From: Palsa-661 sp035535015
GTDB lineage: Bacteria > Actinomycetota > Acidimicrobiia > Acidimicrobiales > UBA8190
Length of the DNA stretch: 64,000 nt
Assembly (NCBI GenBank): GCA_035535015.1
Contig: DATLQU010000035.1
Coordinates: 23,641-87,640 of the forward strand
Reading direction: 5' to 3'
Every line of letters starts with the position of its first letter. The stretch's first letter is position 1. Below, piece after piece: positions 31,143-38,958 of the stretch. A model generated the notes under the pieces. The model was not told where the DNA came from and searched no databases. It saw only the letters and a list, made by a program, of their open reading frames with translations. The position numbers were made by a program, and so were the translations under genes.

Positions 31143-32102
31143 GAGCAGCACCCGGCCGAAGGCCTGCCGGCTCTCGATGTACCCGTGGGCGGCCCCTGCG
31201 TCGGCCAGCGGGAACCGCCGGTCGATCACCACCTTCAGTCGTCCGGCGGCGATGTCGTCGAGATGCCTGGCGATCATGGCGTGGACGCGGGGGGCGAGGA
31301 ACAGCTCGGCACCCATGAAGTATCCGATCAGCGACTGGTTGTTCATCCGCAACGTCGAGATGTCCATCTGCTGGGTTCCCTGCCGCCCGGCGTCACCCAC
31401 CGTCACGCACCGGCCCCGGTAGGCCAGGGCGCCCAGGCTCCCCGGCAACGTCGATCCCCCCACGGAATCGACGATCACGTCGGCGCCCCGTCCGTCGGTC
31501 AGCCGGCGCACCTCCTCGACGAAGTCGGTCCTCACGTAGTTGATCCCGTGGTCGAGGCCGAATTCGTGCAACCGCTCGAGCTTCTCGTCACGCGAGGCGG
31601 TGGCCAGCACCGTGGCCCCGGCCCGCTTGGCCAGTTGGATGGCGGCGATCCCGACGCCGCTCGCCCCGGCGTGGATCAGCGCCGTCTCCCCCGGCTGCAG
31701 ACGCCCGAACTCGAACAGGCAGTCGTCGGCCGTCGCGAAGGCAACGGGCACGCAGGCGGCCTCCTCGGTGGACAGACCCTCGGGGATAGCCCAGCAGAAC
31801 GGCTCGGCCACGGCCCGCAACTCGGCGTGCGATCCGTCGAGCCCCACCGTCACCACCCGGTCGCCCACCCCGAAGAGCGTGACGGCGTCGCCCACCGCCT
31901 CGACGGTGCCGGCGCACTGGTAGCCGACGATGTGCGGAACCCGGCTCATCTCCCCACCGAGGCGGTTCAGGGTGTCACCACCCTCGATGCTGATGGCCTC
32001 CACCCGGACGAGCACCTCGTGACCGGCCATCGGTGGGTCGGCCACCTCCTCGTAGCGCAGGACCTCGGGACCACCGGTCTCGTAGTAGACGGCTGCTTTC
32101 AC
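31134..32102 (-). CDS. MDR-family quinone oxidoreductase-like enzyme
   Basis: 322 aa. Medium-chain dehydrogenase/reductase: MKAAVYYETGGPEVLRYEE start, VGYQCAGTVEAVG GroES-like core, and HAGASGVGIAAIQLAKRAGATVLATA NADPH-binding motif. The zinc-ligand cysteines of alcohol dehydrogenases are absent, so it belongs to the zinc-free quinone reductase (QOR) type, transferring hydride from NADPH to quinones or enones. GTG 32102 is fixed by TAGGGT (32110-32115) 7 nt upstream, a leaderless pattern; the longer frame to 32138 is unlikely. Confidence 0.9.
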   Translation of the reverse strand: MKAAVYYETGGPEVLRYEEVADPPMAGHEVLVRVEAISIEGGDTLNRLGGEMSRVPHIVGYQCAGTVEAVGDAVTLFGVGDRVVTVGLDGSHAELRAVAEPFCWAIPEGLSTEEAACVPVAFATADDCLFEFGRLQPGETALIHAGASGVGIAAIQLAKRAGATVLATASRDEKLERLHEFGLDHGINYVRTDFVEEVRRLTDGRGADVIVDSVGGSTLPGSLGALAYRGRCVTVGDAGRQGTQQMDISTLRMNNQSLIGYFMGAELFLAPRVHAMIARHLDDIAAGRLKVVIDRRFPLADAGAAHGYIESRQAFGRVLLLP

Positions 32103-32141
32103 CGCCGCCACCCTAACGCCGCGCCGACGACCCGGCACCGG

Positions 32142-33365
32142 TCACGACTCGTCGGCGTCCCCCGGCTGGGACGAGGCGGCCAGGGGCAACACCCGTCGGG
32201 CAATCGTGTGCACGTCGATGCCCACGGCACCGGCCTCGCGGATGACCCTCCGGACGATCGACCCGCCACCCATTAGCTCCTGCCAGCGACTGCGCTGGCT
32301 CGAACCGATCACGATCTGGGTGATCTGGTGCTCCCGGGCGAAACGGGTGAGAGCGCGCGCCGGGTCGTCGGCCGGTATCTCGTGCCACCGGGCACCGAGG
32401 TCGGCCGACAGGCCCCGCAGCTTGGCGATGGCCCCGCTCTCATCCCGACCGCTGCTGTCGCCGGCTAGGACATGGACAACGTCGAGATCCCCTTTGACCC
32501 GGGAGGCGATCCGGGCGGCCCGTCGCAGCAGGATGTCGGTCCCGGGGGCGGCGGTCACCGCCACCATGATCCGCTCGGTGGTGTCCCAGACACCGGGGTC
32601 CTGGTGCCCTCGAAGGTGCTCGAGGAGCTCCTCCTCGGTCTCGTCGGCCAGGAACCGCAGCGCCAATTCCCGCAGCGCGATCAGGTTGTCGGTGCGGAAG
32701 AAGTGGGTGAGCGCCTGGGCAACCTTCTGTTTCGGGTAGATGTTGCCGTGCAGCATCCGTCGGCGCAGCTGTTCGGGCGAGGAGTCGACCAGCTCGATCT
32801 GATCGGCCTTGTGCACGACCCAGTCCGGCACCCGTTCACGCACCGGCGTCCCGGTCATCTGCTCCACGGCGTCGGCGATGCTCTCGAGGTGCTGGATGTT
32901 GACGGTGGTGATCACGTTGATCCCGGCGTCGAGGATCTCGAGGACGTCCTGCCACCGTTTCTCGTGGCGCCCCGATCCCGGCACGTTGGGGTGGGCCAGC
33001 TCGTCGACCAGGGCGAGCGTGGGTCGCCTCCGGATGACGGCGTCGACGTCCATCTCCTCGAACTGCGTCCCCCGGTAGTCGACCACCAGGCGAGGGACGA
33101 CCTCGAGCTTGTCGATCTGCTCCTCGGTCAGCTGGCGCCCGTGACACTCGACGAAGCCGACGACGACATCGGTTCCGCGCTTCCGACGACGCCCACCTTC
33201 ACTGAGCATGGCGTAGGTCTTGCCCACGCCCGCCGCTGCGCCCAGGTAGATGCGGAAATGCCCCGCCGCTTCGACGACGTCAGTGGCGTCGGGATCGACC
33301 GCCGCCGCCTCACTCACGCCTTCGTCGGTCCCCTCGGAGCCCGTGTCCCTTCTGCCTTCGTCCAT
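32142..33365 (-). CDS. kdpD: Kinase-less KdpD (sensor N-domain plus USP domain)
   Basis: 407 aa, less than half of a full KdpD (about 900). The N-terminal KdpD domain is complete: GHFRIYLGAAAGVGKTYAML with its P-loop, VVVGFVECHGR, LVDELAHPNVPGS, and HEKRWQDVLEILDAGINVITTVNIQH. A universal-stress-protein-like domain follows (ERIMVAVTAAPGTDILLRRAAR ... QIVIGSSQRSRW). The membrane spans, GAF domain and histidine kinase are missing, with no sign of a break at the end. Short KdpD forms exist in some bacteria, including cyanobacteria. It may sense K+ or c-di-AMP and act through another partner; no kdpE is in the window. Confidence 0.87.
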   Translation of the reverse strand: MDEGRRDTGSEGTDEGVSEAAAVDPDATDVVEAAGHFRIYLGAAAGVGKTYAMLSEGGRRRKRGTDVVVGFVECHGRQLTEEQIDKLEVVPRLVVDYRGTQFEEMDVDAVIRRRPTLALVDELAHPNVPGSGRHEKRWQDVLEILDAGINVITTVNIQHLESIADAVEQMTGTPVRERVPDWVVHKADQIELVDSSPEQLRRRMLHGNIYPKQKVAQALTHFFRTDNLIALRELALRFLADETEEELLEHLRGHQDPGVWDTTERIMVAVTAAPGTDILLRRAARIASRVKGDLDVVHVLAGDSSGRDESGAIAKLRGLSADLGARWHEIPADDPARALTRFAREHQITQIVIGSSQRSRWQELMGGGSIVRRVIREAGAVGIDVHTIARRVLPLAASSQPGDADES

Positions 33366-33377
33366 TTCGACGGCTCT

Positions 33378-33494
33378 CTATCCGACGATGCGCTCGCCGA
33401 CGGGCCCTAAGATGAGCATGGGCAGCTTCGGTGGCTTGGTCTCCGGCGGCGCCGCAACGGCTGTCGCTCTGCCGGGGGTGTGCGACTCGCTCAC
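33378..33494 (-). CDS. Possible 38-aa protein before kdpD
   Basis: A GTG at 33494 overlaps the stop of the preceding tiny ORF by four bases (GTGA) and opens 38 codons ending 12 bp before kdpD. The product is Pro/Lys-rich then hydrophobic: residues 18-25 are PPKLPMLI, followed by LGPVGERIVG. No family is known to me. The perfect overlap-chain position in the kdp operon is the main evidence; it is too short for codon statistics. Confidence 0.4.
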   Translation of the reverse strand: MSESHTPGRATAVAAPPETKPPKLPMLILGPVGERIVG

Positions 33495-33610
33495 GCCTGG
33501 CCTGGCTGACGCTCGGGCGACGTCATCTCCGACTCGGCCTCGACATCCGCATCGGCGGTGACGCGACTGTAGGCGCACGCCACCAGGGCGACAACGACGA
33601 AGAAGGCCAT
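33491..33610 (-). CDS. Possible 39-aa single-span membrane protein in the kdp operon
   Basis: ATG 33610 (GTG 33622 is in frame) starts MAFFVVVALVACAYSRV, one hydrophobic helix, followed by an acidic tail (TADADVEAESEMTS). GGTGG lies about 8 nt upstream of the ATG. Its stop overlaps the start of the next ORF. It stands between the OB-fold gene and kdpD. A small membrane subunit or regulator of KdpFABC is conceivable but unproven. Confidence 0.45.
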   Translation of the reverse strand: MAFFVVVALVACAYSRVTADADVEAESEMTSPERQPGQA

Positions 33611-33710
33611 AACGGTGGCCACCGGTAAGGACGACAGTCATGCCGGAAGCCCGTTCGTCCGAATGTGGGGACGATTCCTCGCGAATCCTCGAGGACGGGT
33701 CTCCACGATT

Positions 33711-34025
33711 TCACAACTCGAACCGGTAGTGGGGATTCCACAAGAACAGCACACGTCCGTTGGATATCGCTGTGCCTTCGACCGTGCACTGAGCGCCCTT
33801 GACCATGCCGGGAACGGGTCGCCGTCCGCCAAATAGGATTGTGATGCAGCCGGTTTCGTCGTCGAGACGGCAGATGTACGCCGGCATCCGACGCCACAGA
33901 CCCACCTCCGTGTCGACAATCGTCCCTGTCACGACGACTCTCCGTTGGGGGTCGGCGTCGGCGATCCGGCGGGCGATCGGGCGCCCGCCCCACCAGTCGC
34001 CGGAGGCGGGTTCCCAGGCGTTCAC
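33711..34025 (-). CDS. OB-fold nucleic-acid-binding domain protein coupled to kdpC
   Basis: 104 aa. The strand pattern RRVVVVTGTIVDTEV, AYICRLDDETGCITILFGGRRPVPGM, GAQCTVEGTAI and GRVLFLWNPHYRF matches the single OB-fold proteins of actinobacteria often found beside K+ transport genes. It probably binds nucleic acid or an oligonucleotide-like ligand. GTG 34025 overlaps the kdpC stop by four bases, so it is translated with the Kdp ATPase subunits. A role in regulating K+ uptake is a context-based guess. Confidence 0.75.
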   Translation of the reverse strand: MNAWEPASGDWWGGRPIARRIADADPQRRVVVTGTIVDTEVGLWRRMPAYICRLDDETGCITILFGGRRPVPGMVKGAQCTVEGTAISNGRVLFLWNPHYRFEL

Positions 34026-34624
34026 CGGAGGTGGGAAAGGGCCACGTTGAGCTCTAGCACGTTGATGTAGGAGCTGCCCAGGAAGCCGAGCTGGGCACCA
34101 TGGGTTTCCCGGGCGATCAGGCTCCGCAGAGCCGACGGGGAGATGCCGGTTGCGCCCGACACCATCGGGATCTGAACGATGGCGTCCTGGGGGGCGATGT
34201 CGGGGTCGAGGCCGCTGCCCGAGGTGGTGACGAGGTCAGGAGTGGGATCGACGCCGCGCTTGTGCCAATAGGCGACGAGGGCCTGGGTGTTGGCCAACAG
34301 GATCTTCGAGCGGGGCCCGAGGTTGGTGGCGGCCGACTCCCCGCTCTTGCCGTTGGCCACCAGGGGGTTGTCACCGACGCCTGCGTAGGGACCGAGGGCG
34401 TCGGGGCGACCCTGGAAGACGCAGCTGCCGTCGGGATGCCCCGGGCATTTCGTGGCCGACCAGTTCTGTCCGATCAGGGTCGATCCGTTGGCAGTGACCG
34501 ATCCGTCGGCCTGGTGCCGGAACAAGAGCTGAGCGACGCCGGTTCCGGCGAAGGCGTAGAGGAAGCCGAAGAAGACCGTGAAGACCACGATCGAGATGAT
34601 TGACCGGCGGAGGTGGGCGAGCAT
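34022..34624 (-). CDS. kdpC: K+-transporting ATPase subunit C
   Basis: 200 aa. One N-terminal membrane span (RRSIISIVVFTVFFGFLYAFAG) and an extracytoplasmic domain with the family motifs GSTLIGQNW, FQGRPDALGPY, GESAATNLGPRS, VTTSGSGLDPDIAPQDAIVQIP and SALRSLIARETHG. KdpC stabilises the complex and helps ATP binding by KdpB. The start lies 13 bp after the kdpB stop, and the end overlaps the OB-fold gene. Confidence 0.95.
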   Translation of the reverse strand: MLAHLRRSIISIVVFTVFFGFLYAFAGTGVAQLLFRHQADGSVTANGSTLIGQNWSATKCPGHPDGSCVFQGRPDALGPYAGVGDNPLVANGKSGESAATNLGPRSKILLANTQALVAYWHKRGVDPTPDLVTTSGSGLDPDIAPQDAIVQIPMVSGATGISPSALRSLIARETHGAQLGFLGSSYINVLELNVALSHLR

Positions 34625-34637
34625 CAGAAGATCTCCA

Positions 34638-36722
34638 TCAGTAGGCGTGGAGGGCCACGAGGATGAGGTCGATGAGCTTGATGAAGATGAAGGGCACGAT
34701 GACCCCGCCGAACCCGTAGATCAAGACGTTGCGACGTAGGATGGCGGACGACGAGGCAGCCCGGAACCGGACTCCGCGCAATGCCAGAGGGATCAGAGCC
34801 ACGATCACGAGGGCGTTGAAGATCACCGCCGACAGCACCGCGCTCTGCGGGCTGTGCAGCTTCATGATGTTGAGCGCGTTCAGGGGCCCGGGGACGCCTG
34901 GTCGCGTGTAGAGGGTGGCAAACAGCGCCGGGATGATGGCGAAGTACTTGGCCACGTCGTTGGCGATGGAGAAGGTGGTGAGCGATCCGCGGGTGATGAG
35001 CAGCTGCTTCCCGATCTCGACCACGTCGATGAGCTTGGTCGGGTTCGAGTCGAGGTCGACCATGTTGCCGGCCTCTTTGGCCGCCGTCGTCCCCGTGTTC
35101 ATGGCCACACCCACATCGGCTTGGGCCAGCGCCGGGGCATCGTTGGTGCCGTCGCCGGTCATGGCCACGAGCTTGCCCCCCTCCTGCTCGGACCGGATCA
35201 GGGCCATCTTCGCCTCCGGTGTGGCCTCGGCCAGGTAGTCGTCGACGCCCGCCTCCTGGGCGATGGCGGCGGCGGTCAGGGGGTTGTCGCCCGTGATCAT
35301 CACGGTGCGGATACCCATCTGCCGCATCTCCTCGAACTTCTCCTTGATCCCCTGCTTGACCACGTCCTTCAGCTCGATGACGCCGAGGATCTTCTGGCCG
35401 TCGGCCACCACCAAAGGCGTCGAGCCGACCCGCGACGTCCGTTCCACGATGTCGTCGAGCCCGTCGGGGATACTGCCCCCCTGATCGATCACCCACCGCT
35501 TCATCGACTCGGCCGCGCCCTTGCGGATCTGCCGGCCTTCGATGTCGAGTCCCGACATCCTGGTGGTGGCCGAGAAGGGGACGAAGATGTGTCCGGCGCC
35601 TAGATCGCGTTCCCGGATGTTGAAGCGCTCCTTGGCCAGTACCACGATGGAGCGGCCTTCCGGGGTCTCGTCGGCCAGCGACGCCAGCTGGGCGGCATCG
35701 GCCAGCTCCTCCTCGTCGTAACCGTCGGCGGGATAGAACGACGACGCCATGCGGTTGCCCAGGGTGATGGTGCCCGTCTTGTCGAGCAGCAGCGTCTGGA
35801 CGTCGCCGGCCGCCTCGACGGCCCGGCCGCTCATGGCCAGGACGTTTCGCTGGACCAACCGATCCATCCCGGCGATGCCGATGGCCGACAGCAGCGCCCC
35901 GATGGTGGTGGGGATCAGGCACACGAGGAGCGCTACCAGGACGACCACCGACACCGAGGTGCCCGAGTAGTGGGCGAACGGCTGGAGAGCCACAACCACG
36001 GGCAGGAACACGATCGTCAGGACGGAGAGGAGGATGGTGAGGGCGATCTCGTTCGGCGTCTTCTGTCGATTGGCCCCCTCCACCAGGGTGATCATGCGGT
36101 CGAGGAAGGTCTTGCCCCGTTCGGCCGTGATACGCACGACGATGCGGTCCGACAGCACCCTGGTGCCGCCGGTCACCGCCGAGCGGTCCCCGCCGGACTC
36201 CCGGATGACGGGGGCGGATTCACCGGTGATGGCCGACTCGTCCACCGACGCCACCCCTTCGATGATCTCGCCGTCGGACGGGATGGGATCGTTCGCCTGG
36301 CAGACCACCAGATCGCCTTTGGCCAACGTCGAGGCCGGTACCCGCTCCTCGGTCCCATCGTCACTCAGCCGTCGGGCTTCGGTCTCCGAACGCATCTTGC
36401 GCAGGGTGTCGGCCTGGGCCTTGCCCCGACCTTCGGCCATGGCCTCGGCGAAGTTGGCGAACGTCACCGTCAGGAACAGCCAGATGGTGATGGACCAGTC
36501 GAAGATGCCCGGGTGAGCGATGGCCTCGATGAACGTGACGATCGTCCCGATCAGAACCACGAACATGACGGGGTTCTTTACCTGGACCAAGGGGTTGAAC
36601 TTCTTGAAGGCGTCGACCCCCGCATGGCGGAGGATCTCACCGTCGAAAAGGCTCCGGGCCTCGGCCACGCCGTGGGGGGTAGAGCCGGGTTGGGGCTGCG
36701 GTTGTGTGGTCAGGGTTGTCAT
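34638..36722 (-). CDS. kdpB: K+-transporting P-type ATPase subunit B
   Basis: 694 aa, normal KdpB length. P1-type ATPase energising high-affinity K+ uptake. Visible landmarks: the actuator-domain motif TGESAPV, phosphorylation site LLLDKTGTITLGN, nucleotide-binding KGAAESMKRW, and the hinge AMTGDGTNDAPALAQADVGVAMNTGT. ATG 36722 shares one base with the kdpA stop (TGATG), so translation is coupled; the open frame extends much further upstream, but that is antisense-like sequence inside kdpA. Confidence 0.96.
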   Translation of the reverse strand: MTTLTTQPQPQPGSTPHGVAEARSLFDGEILRHAGVDAFKKFNPLVQVKNPVMFVVLIGTIVTFIEAIAHPGIFDWSITIWLFLTVTFANFAEAMAEGRGKAQADTLRKMRSETEARRLSDDGTEERVPASTLAKGDLVVCQANDPIPSDGEIIEGVASVDESAITGESAPVIRESGGDRSAVTGGTRVLSDRIVVRITAERGKTFLDRMITLVEGANRQKTPNEIALTILLSVLTIVFLPVVVALQPFAHYSGTSVSVVVLVALLVCLIPTTIGALLSAIGIAGMDRLVQRNVLAMSGRAVEAAGDVQTLLLDKTGTITLGNRMASSFYPADGYDEEELADAAQLASLADETPEGRSIVVLAKERFNIRERDLGAGHIFVPFSATTRMSGLDIEGRQIRKGAAESMKRWVIDQGGSIPDGLDDIVERTSRVGSTPLVVADGQKILGVIELKDVVKQGIKEKFEEMRQMGIRTVMITGDNPLTAAAIAQEAGVDDYLAEATPEAKMALIRSEQEGGKLVAMTGDGTNDAPALAQADVGVAMNTGTTAAKEAGNMVDLDSNPTKLIDVVEIGKQLLITRGSLTTFSIANDVAKYFAIIPALFATLYTRPGVPGPLNALNIMKLHSPQSAVLSAVIFNALVIVALIPLALRGVRFRAASSSAILRRNVLIYGFGGVIVPFIFIKLIDLILVALHAY

Positions 36723-38410
36723 CAGAAGAACTTTCCGTGGCTGAGTTGTTCGACGAGGGGGCCGAGGGCGACGGCCGGGAAGAAGGTGAGGCCGCCGATG
36801 ATCACGATCACGCCGATGACGAGGCCGACGAACATGCCGTTGTCGGTCCTGAACGTGCCCAACGACGCTGGGACCACGTTCTTGGCTGCCAGCACACCCC
36901 CGAGGGCGAGCGCCGGGATAATGATGCCGAACCTGCCGATCAGCATGTCGATGGCGCCGATGACGTTGTAGAAGGTGGTGTTCCCGGTGAGGCCGGCCAT
37001 GGCCGATCCGTTGTTGTTGCCCTGCGACGTAAGTCCATAGAGGATCTCGGTGAACCCGTGCGGGCCGGAGTTGAGCGGTCCCGCCCGCCCGGCGTGGATC
37101 GACACGGCGATGGCGGTGAGCACGAGCACGGTGATCGGCATCACCAGGGCGGCCAGGCCCGCCAGCTTCACCTCCTTGGCTTGGATCTTCTTGCCCAAGT
37201 ACTCCGGTGTTCGCCCGATCATGAGTCCGCCGATGAACACGGCGATGATGGCGTAGATCAGGATCGTGTACAGCCCGCTTCCCACCCCCCCAGGGGTGAC
37301 CTCGCCCAGCATCATGCCGGTGAGGGGGCCGAAGCCGCCCATGGGGTTGTACGAGTCGGTGGCGCTGTCGACGGCCCCGTCGGAGGTCTGGGTCATCGAC
37401 ACGTTGAACAAGGCGCTGCTCGTGTCGCCGAATCGAGTCTCCTTGCCCTCTGTGTTCCCGACCTTCGAATGGACACCGGCGGCAGCGACGGCGGGGTTGT
37501 TCTGGTGCTCGGAGTAGCTGGTGAATCCCACCCACACCCCGAAGATGAGCACCATGGCGGCCAGGAGGGCTACCCCGTGCTTGATACTGCCCACCATCTT
37601 GCCGAAGGTGTACGTCAGTGCGAACGGGATGGAGAGCGTGAGCCAGATGTAGAGCAGGTTGGTGATCGCCGTGGGGTTCTCGAGGGGGTGGGCGAGGTCA
37701 ACGTCGAAGAACCCACCGCCGTTGGTCCCGAGCTGCATGATGGGACCCATGAACCCGGCGGGGCCACGGGGGATGGTCTGACTCACGCCGTTGAGCGAAT
37801 CATGGATCGTGATCGGCCCGGCCAGGGTCTGCACAGCTCCGGCGCCCACGATGATGATGCCGGAGAGGAAGGCGATCGGGAGCAGGATGTAGAGCAGGCA
37901 ACGGGTGATGTCGACCCAGAAGTTGCCGATCGTGGGAGAGTTCCGGCGAGTGAAGCCCCGCGCCATGGCGATCGCCACGGCGATGCCGACGGCGGCGCTC
38001 ACGAACTGCTGCACTGTCAGAACGCCGATCTGGGAGAAGTACGACATGGCTGTCTCGCCGCCGTAGTTCTGCCAGTTGGTATTGGTCGTGAACGACGCGA
38101 TCGTGTTGAAACTGAGCGCCGGCGGTACGGCGCCGAAATGCTGCGGGTTGAGCGGTAGGGACCCTTGAATCCTCAGCAGCAGATAGCCCACGCCAAGGAC
38201 CGCGCCAGAGAAAATCACCGTCGAGCCGGCGTAGCGCTTCCAGCTCTGCTCGTGGTCGGGACCCGTCCCGAGAAGCCGGTAGAACGGCCGCTCGGCCCAG
38301 GCAAAGTAGTGAACTCGACCGTCGAAGACGGCGGCCATGTACGAACCCAAGTACCGCCAGGTGATCCCCAGGGCGATGACCAGGACGACGATTGTCCAGA
38401 AGAAGCCCAT
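36722..38410 (-). CDS. kdpA: K+-transporting ATPase subunit A (channel-like)
   Basis: 562 aa, about ten membrane spans. It holds the K+ path: selectivity-filter regions SFTTNTNWQ, LGTNGGGFFDVD, MLGEVTPGGVGSGLY and SQGNNNGSAMAG are all present. ATG 38410 was chosen because it overlaps the kdpF stop by one base (TAATG). Member of the high-affinity KdpFABC pump induced at low potassium. Confidence 0.96.
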   Translation of the reverse strand: MGFFWTIVVLVIALGITWRYLGSYMAAVFDGRVHYFAWAERPFYRLLGTGPDHEQSWKRYAGSTVIFSGAVLGVGYLLLRIQGSLPLNPQHFGAVPPALSFNTIASFTTNTNWQNYGGETAMSYFSQIGVLTVQQFVSAAVGIAVAIAMARGFTRRNSPTIGNFWVDITRCLLYILLPIAFLSGIIIVGAGAVQTLAGPITIHDSLNGVSQTIPRGPAGFMGPIMQLGTNGGGFFDVDLAHPLENPTAITNLLYIWLTLSIPFALTYTFGKMVGSIKHGVALLAAMVLIFGVWVGFTSYSEHQNNPAVAAAGVHSKVGNTEGKETRFGDTSSALFNVSMTQTSDGAVDSATDSYNPMGGFGPLTGMMLGEVTPGGVGSGLYTILIYAIIAVFIGGLMIGRTPEYLGKKIQAKEVKLAGLAALVMPITVLVLTAIAVSIHAGRAGPLNSGPHGFTEILYGLTSQGNNNGSAMAGLTGNTTFYNVIGAIDMLIGRFGIIIPALALGGVLAAKNVVPASLGTFRTDNGMFVGLVIGVIVIIGGLTFFPAVALGPLVEQLSHGKFF

Positions 38411-38499
38411 TAGAACCACTCAGGCTTGAACATGGCCACGGCGAGATAGATGAAGACGGCGATGGCGACGGCCAGCAGGATTCCTTGAACGACGGTCAT
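38410..38499 (-). CDS. kdpF: K+-transporting ATPase subunit F
   Basis: 29 aa: MTVVQGILLAVAIAVFIYL, then AVAMFKPEWF. It has the size and layout of KdpF, a single-span lipid-like stabiliser of the pump, with the conserved FKPEWF end. The start overlaps the preceding 27-aa ORF by four bases (ATGA) and the stop overlaps kdpA. Confidence 0.9.
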   Translation of the reverse strand: MTVVQGILLAVAIAVFIYLAVAMFKPEWF

Positions 38500-38579
38500 A
38501 CCCGCTCCAATGCCCAGATCAGCCCCAGCATGGCCAGGGCGAAAGCCACGATTCCGAGTACCGCCAGAAAGTCAGCCAT
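38496..38579 (-). CDS. 27-aa membrane peptide leading the kdp operon
   Basis: MADFLAVLGIVAFALAM, then LGLIWALERV: one hydrophobic helix with a charged C-terminal end. It overlaps kdpF by four bases. ATG 38579 is favoured over 38585 because TACCGT (38587-38592) lies exactly 7 nt upstream, giving a leaderless start for the whole operon. Similar in size to KdpF but distinct in sequence. I cannot name a family; it may be a second small subunit or a leader peptide for coupling. Confidence 0.7.
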   Translation of the reverse strand: MADFLAVLGIVAFALAMLGLIWALERV

Positions 38580-38586
38580 GTCCATC

Positions 38587-38653
38587 ACGGTATGACGACG
38601 CCGCGTGAACGGGCCATAAACGAAGGCCGGTGATCCGTAAACACGGCGTGAAC
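38587..38653 (-). promoter_or_regulatory. kdp promoter with two paired 11-bp repeats
   Basis: The -10 box TACCGT is at 38587-38592. Upstream (minus strand) lie GTTCACGCGGC (38600-38610) directly next to GTTTATGGCCC (38611-38621), then a 10-bp gap, then GTTTACGGATC (38632-38642) next to GTTCACGCCGT (38643-38653). Direct repeats spaced 11 bp are typical OmpR-family response-regulator sites. The first pair covers the -35 position, suggesting an activator. The layout matches the pst promoter. The repeats are seen; the binding protein is inferred. Confidence 0.55.
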
Positions 38654-38958
38654 GAGAAACCTGAGACCGCAGGACGGAGGAGTGGTTCAACTGCCCGAGA
38701 CCGGGTGCCGGCTACGACTGCGTCCAACGGGGAATCGGATCCCCGAACGAGGCCGCCGCTCCCACCAGCCGGGACCAACAGGGCCGCCGCTGCAGAACAC
38801 GATGACGAAGGCGAAGGCGAGCTGAGAGCGACGGCGGTGACGTCGGGGGCGGTCATCGTTCAGGTTCGCTTACGACGAGACAGCGATACCGACCACGCGC
38901 GTCCATGTGCGTATTCAACGCCGCCGGTTACCGCCCGGCTACGGCATTCACCGGCAGT
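38654..38958. other. Intergenic region upstream of the kdp promoter
   Basis: A minus-strand frame of 94 codons (38572-38856) overlaps the kdp promoter and has no family features, so I did not call it. A second frame there contains a short hydrophobic run but no start codon. No terminator or other repeat is seen. Confidence 0.4.

Noticed and set aside
34638..37535. Single 965-codon frame suggesting an enlarged KdpB
   Set aside because: The extra N-terminal 271 codons lie inside kdpA in another frame. The ATG at 36722, overlapping the kdpA stop, gives the normal 694-aa KdpB.
36704..38158. 484-codon plus-strand frame opposite kdpA
   Set aside because: His/Gly/Glu-rich antisense shadow; kdpA filter motifs on the other strand are decisive.
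38572..38856. 94-codon minus-strand frame upstream of kdp
   Set aside because: It overlaps the kdp -10 box and repeat array, its codon bias fades in the second half, and it has no recognisable features.
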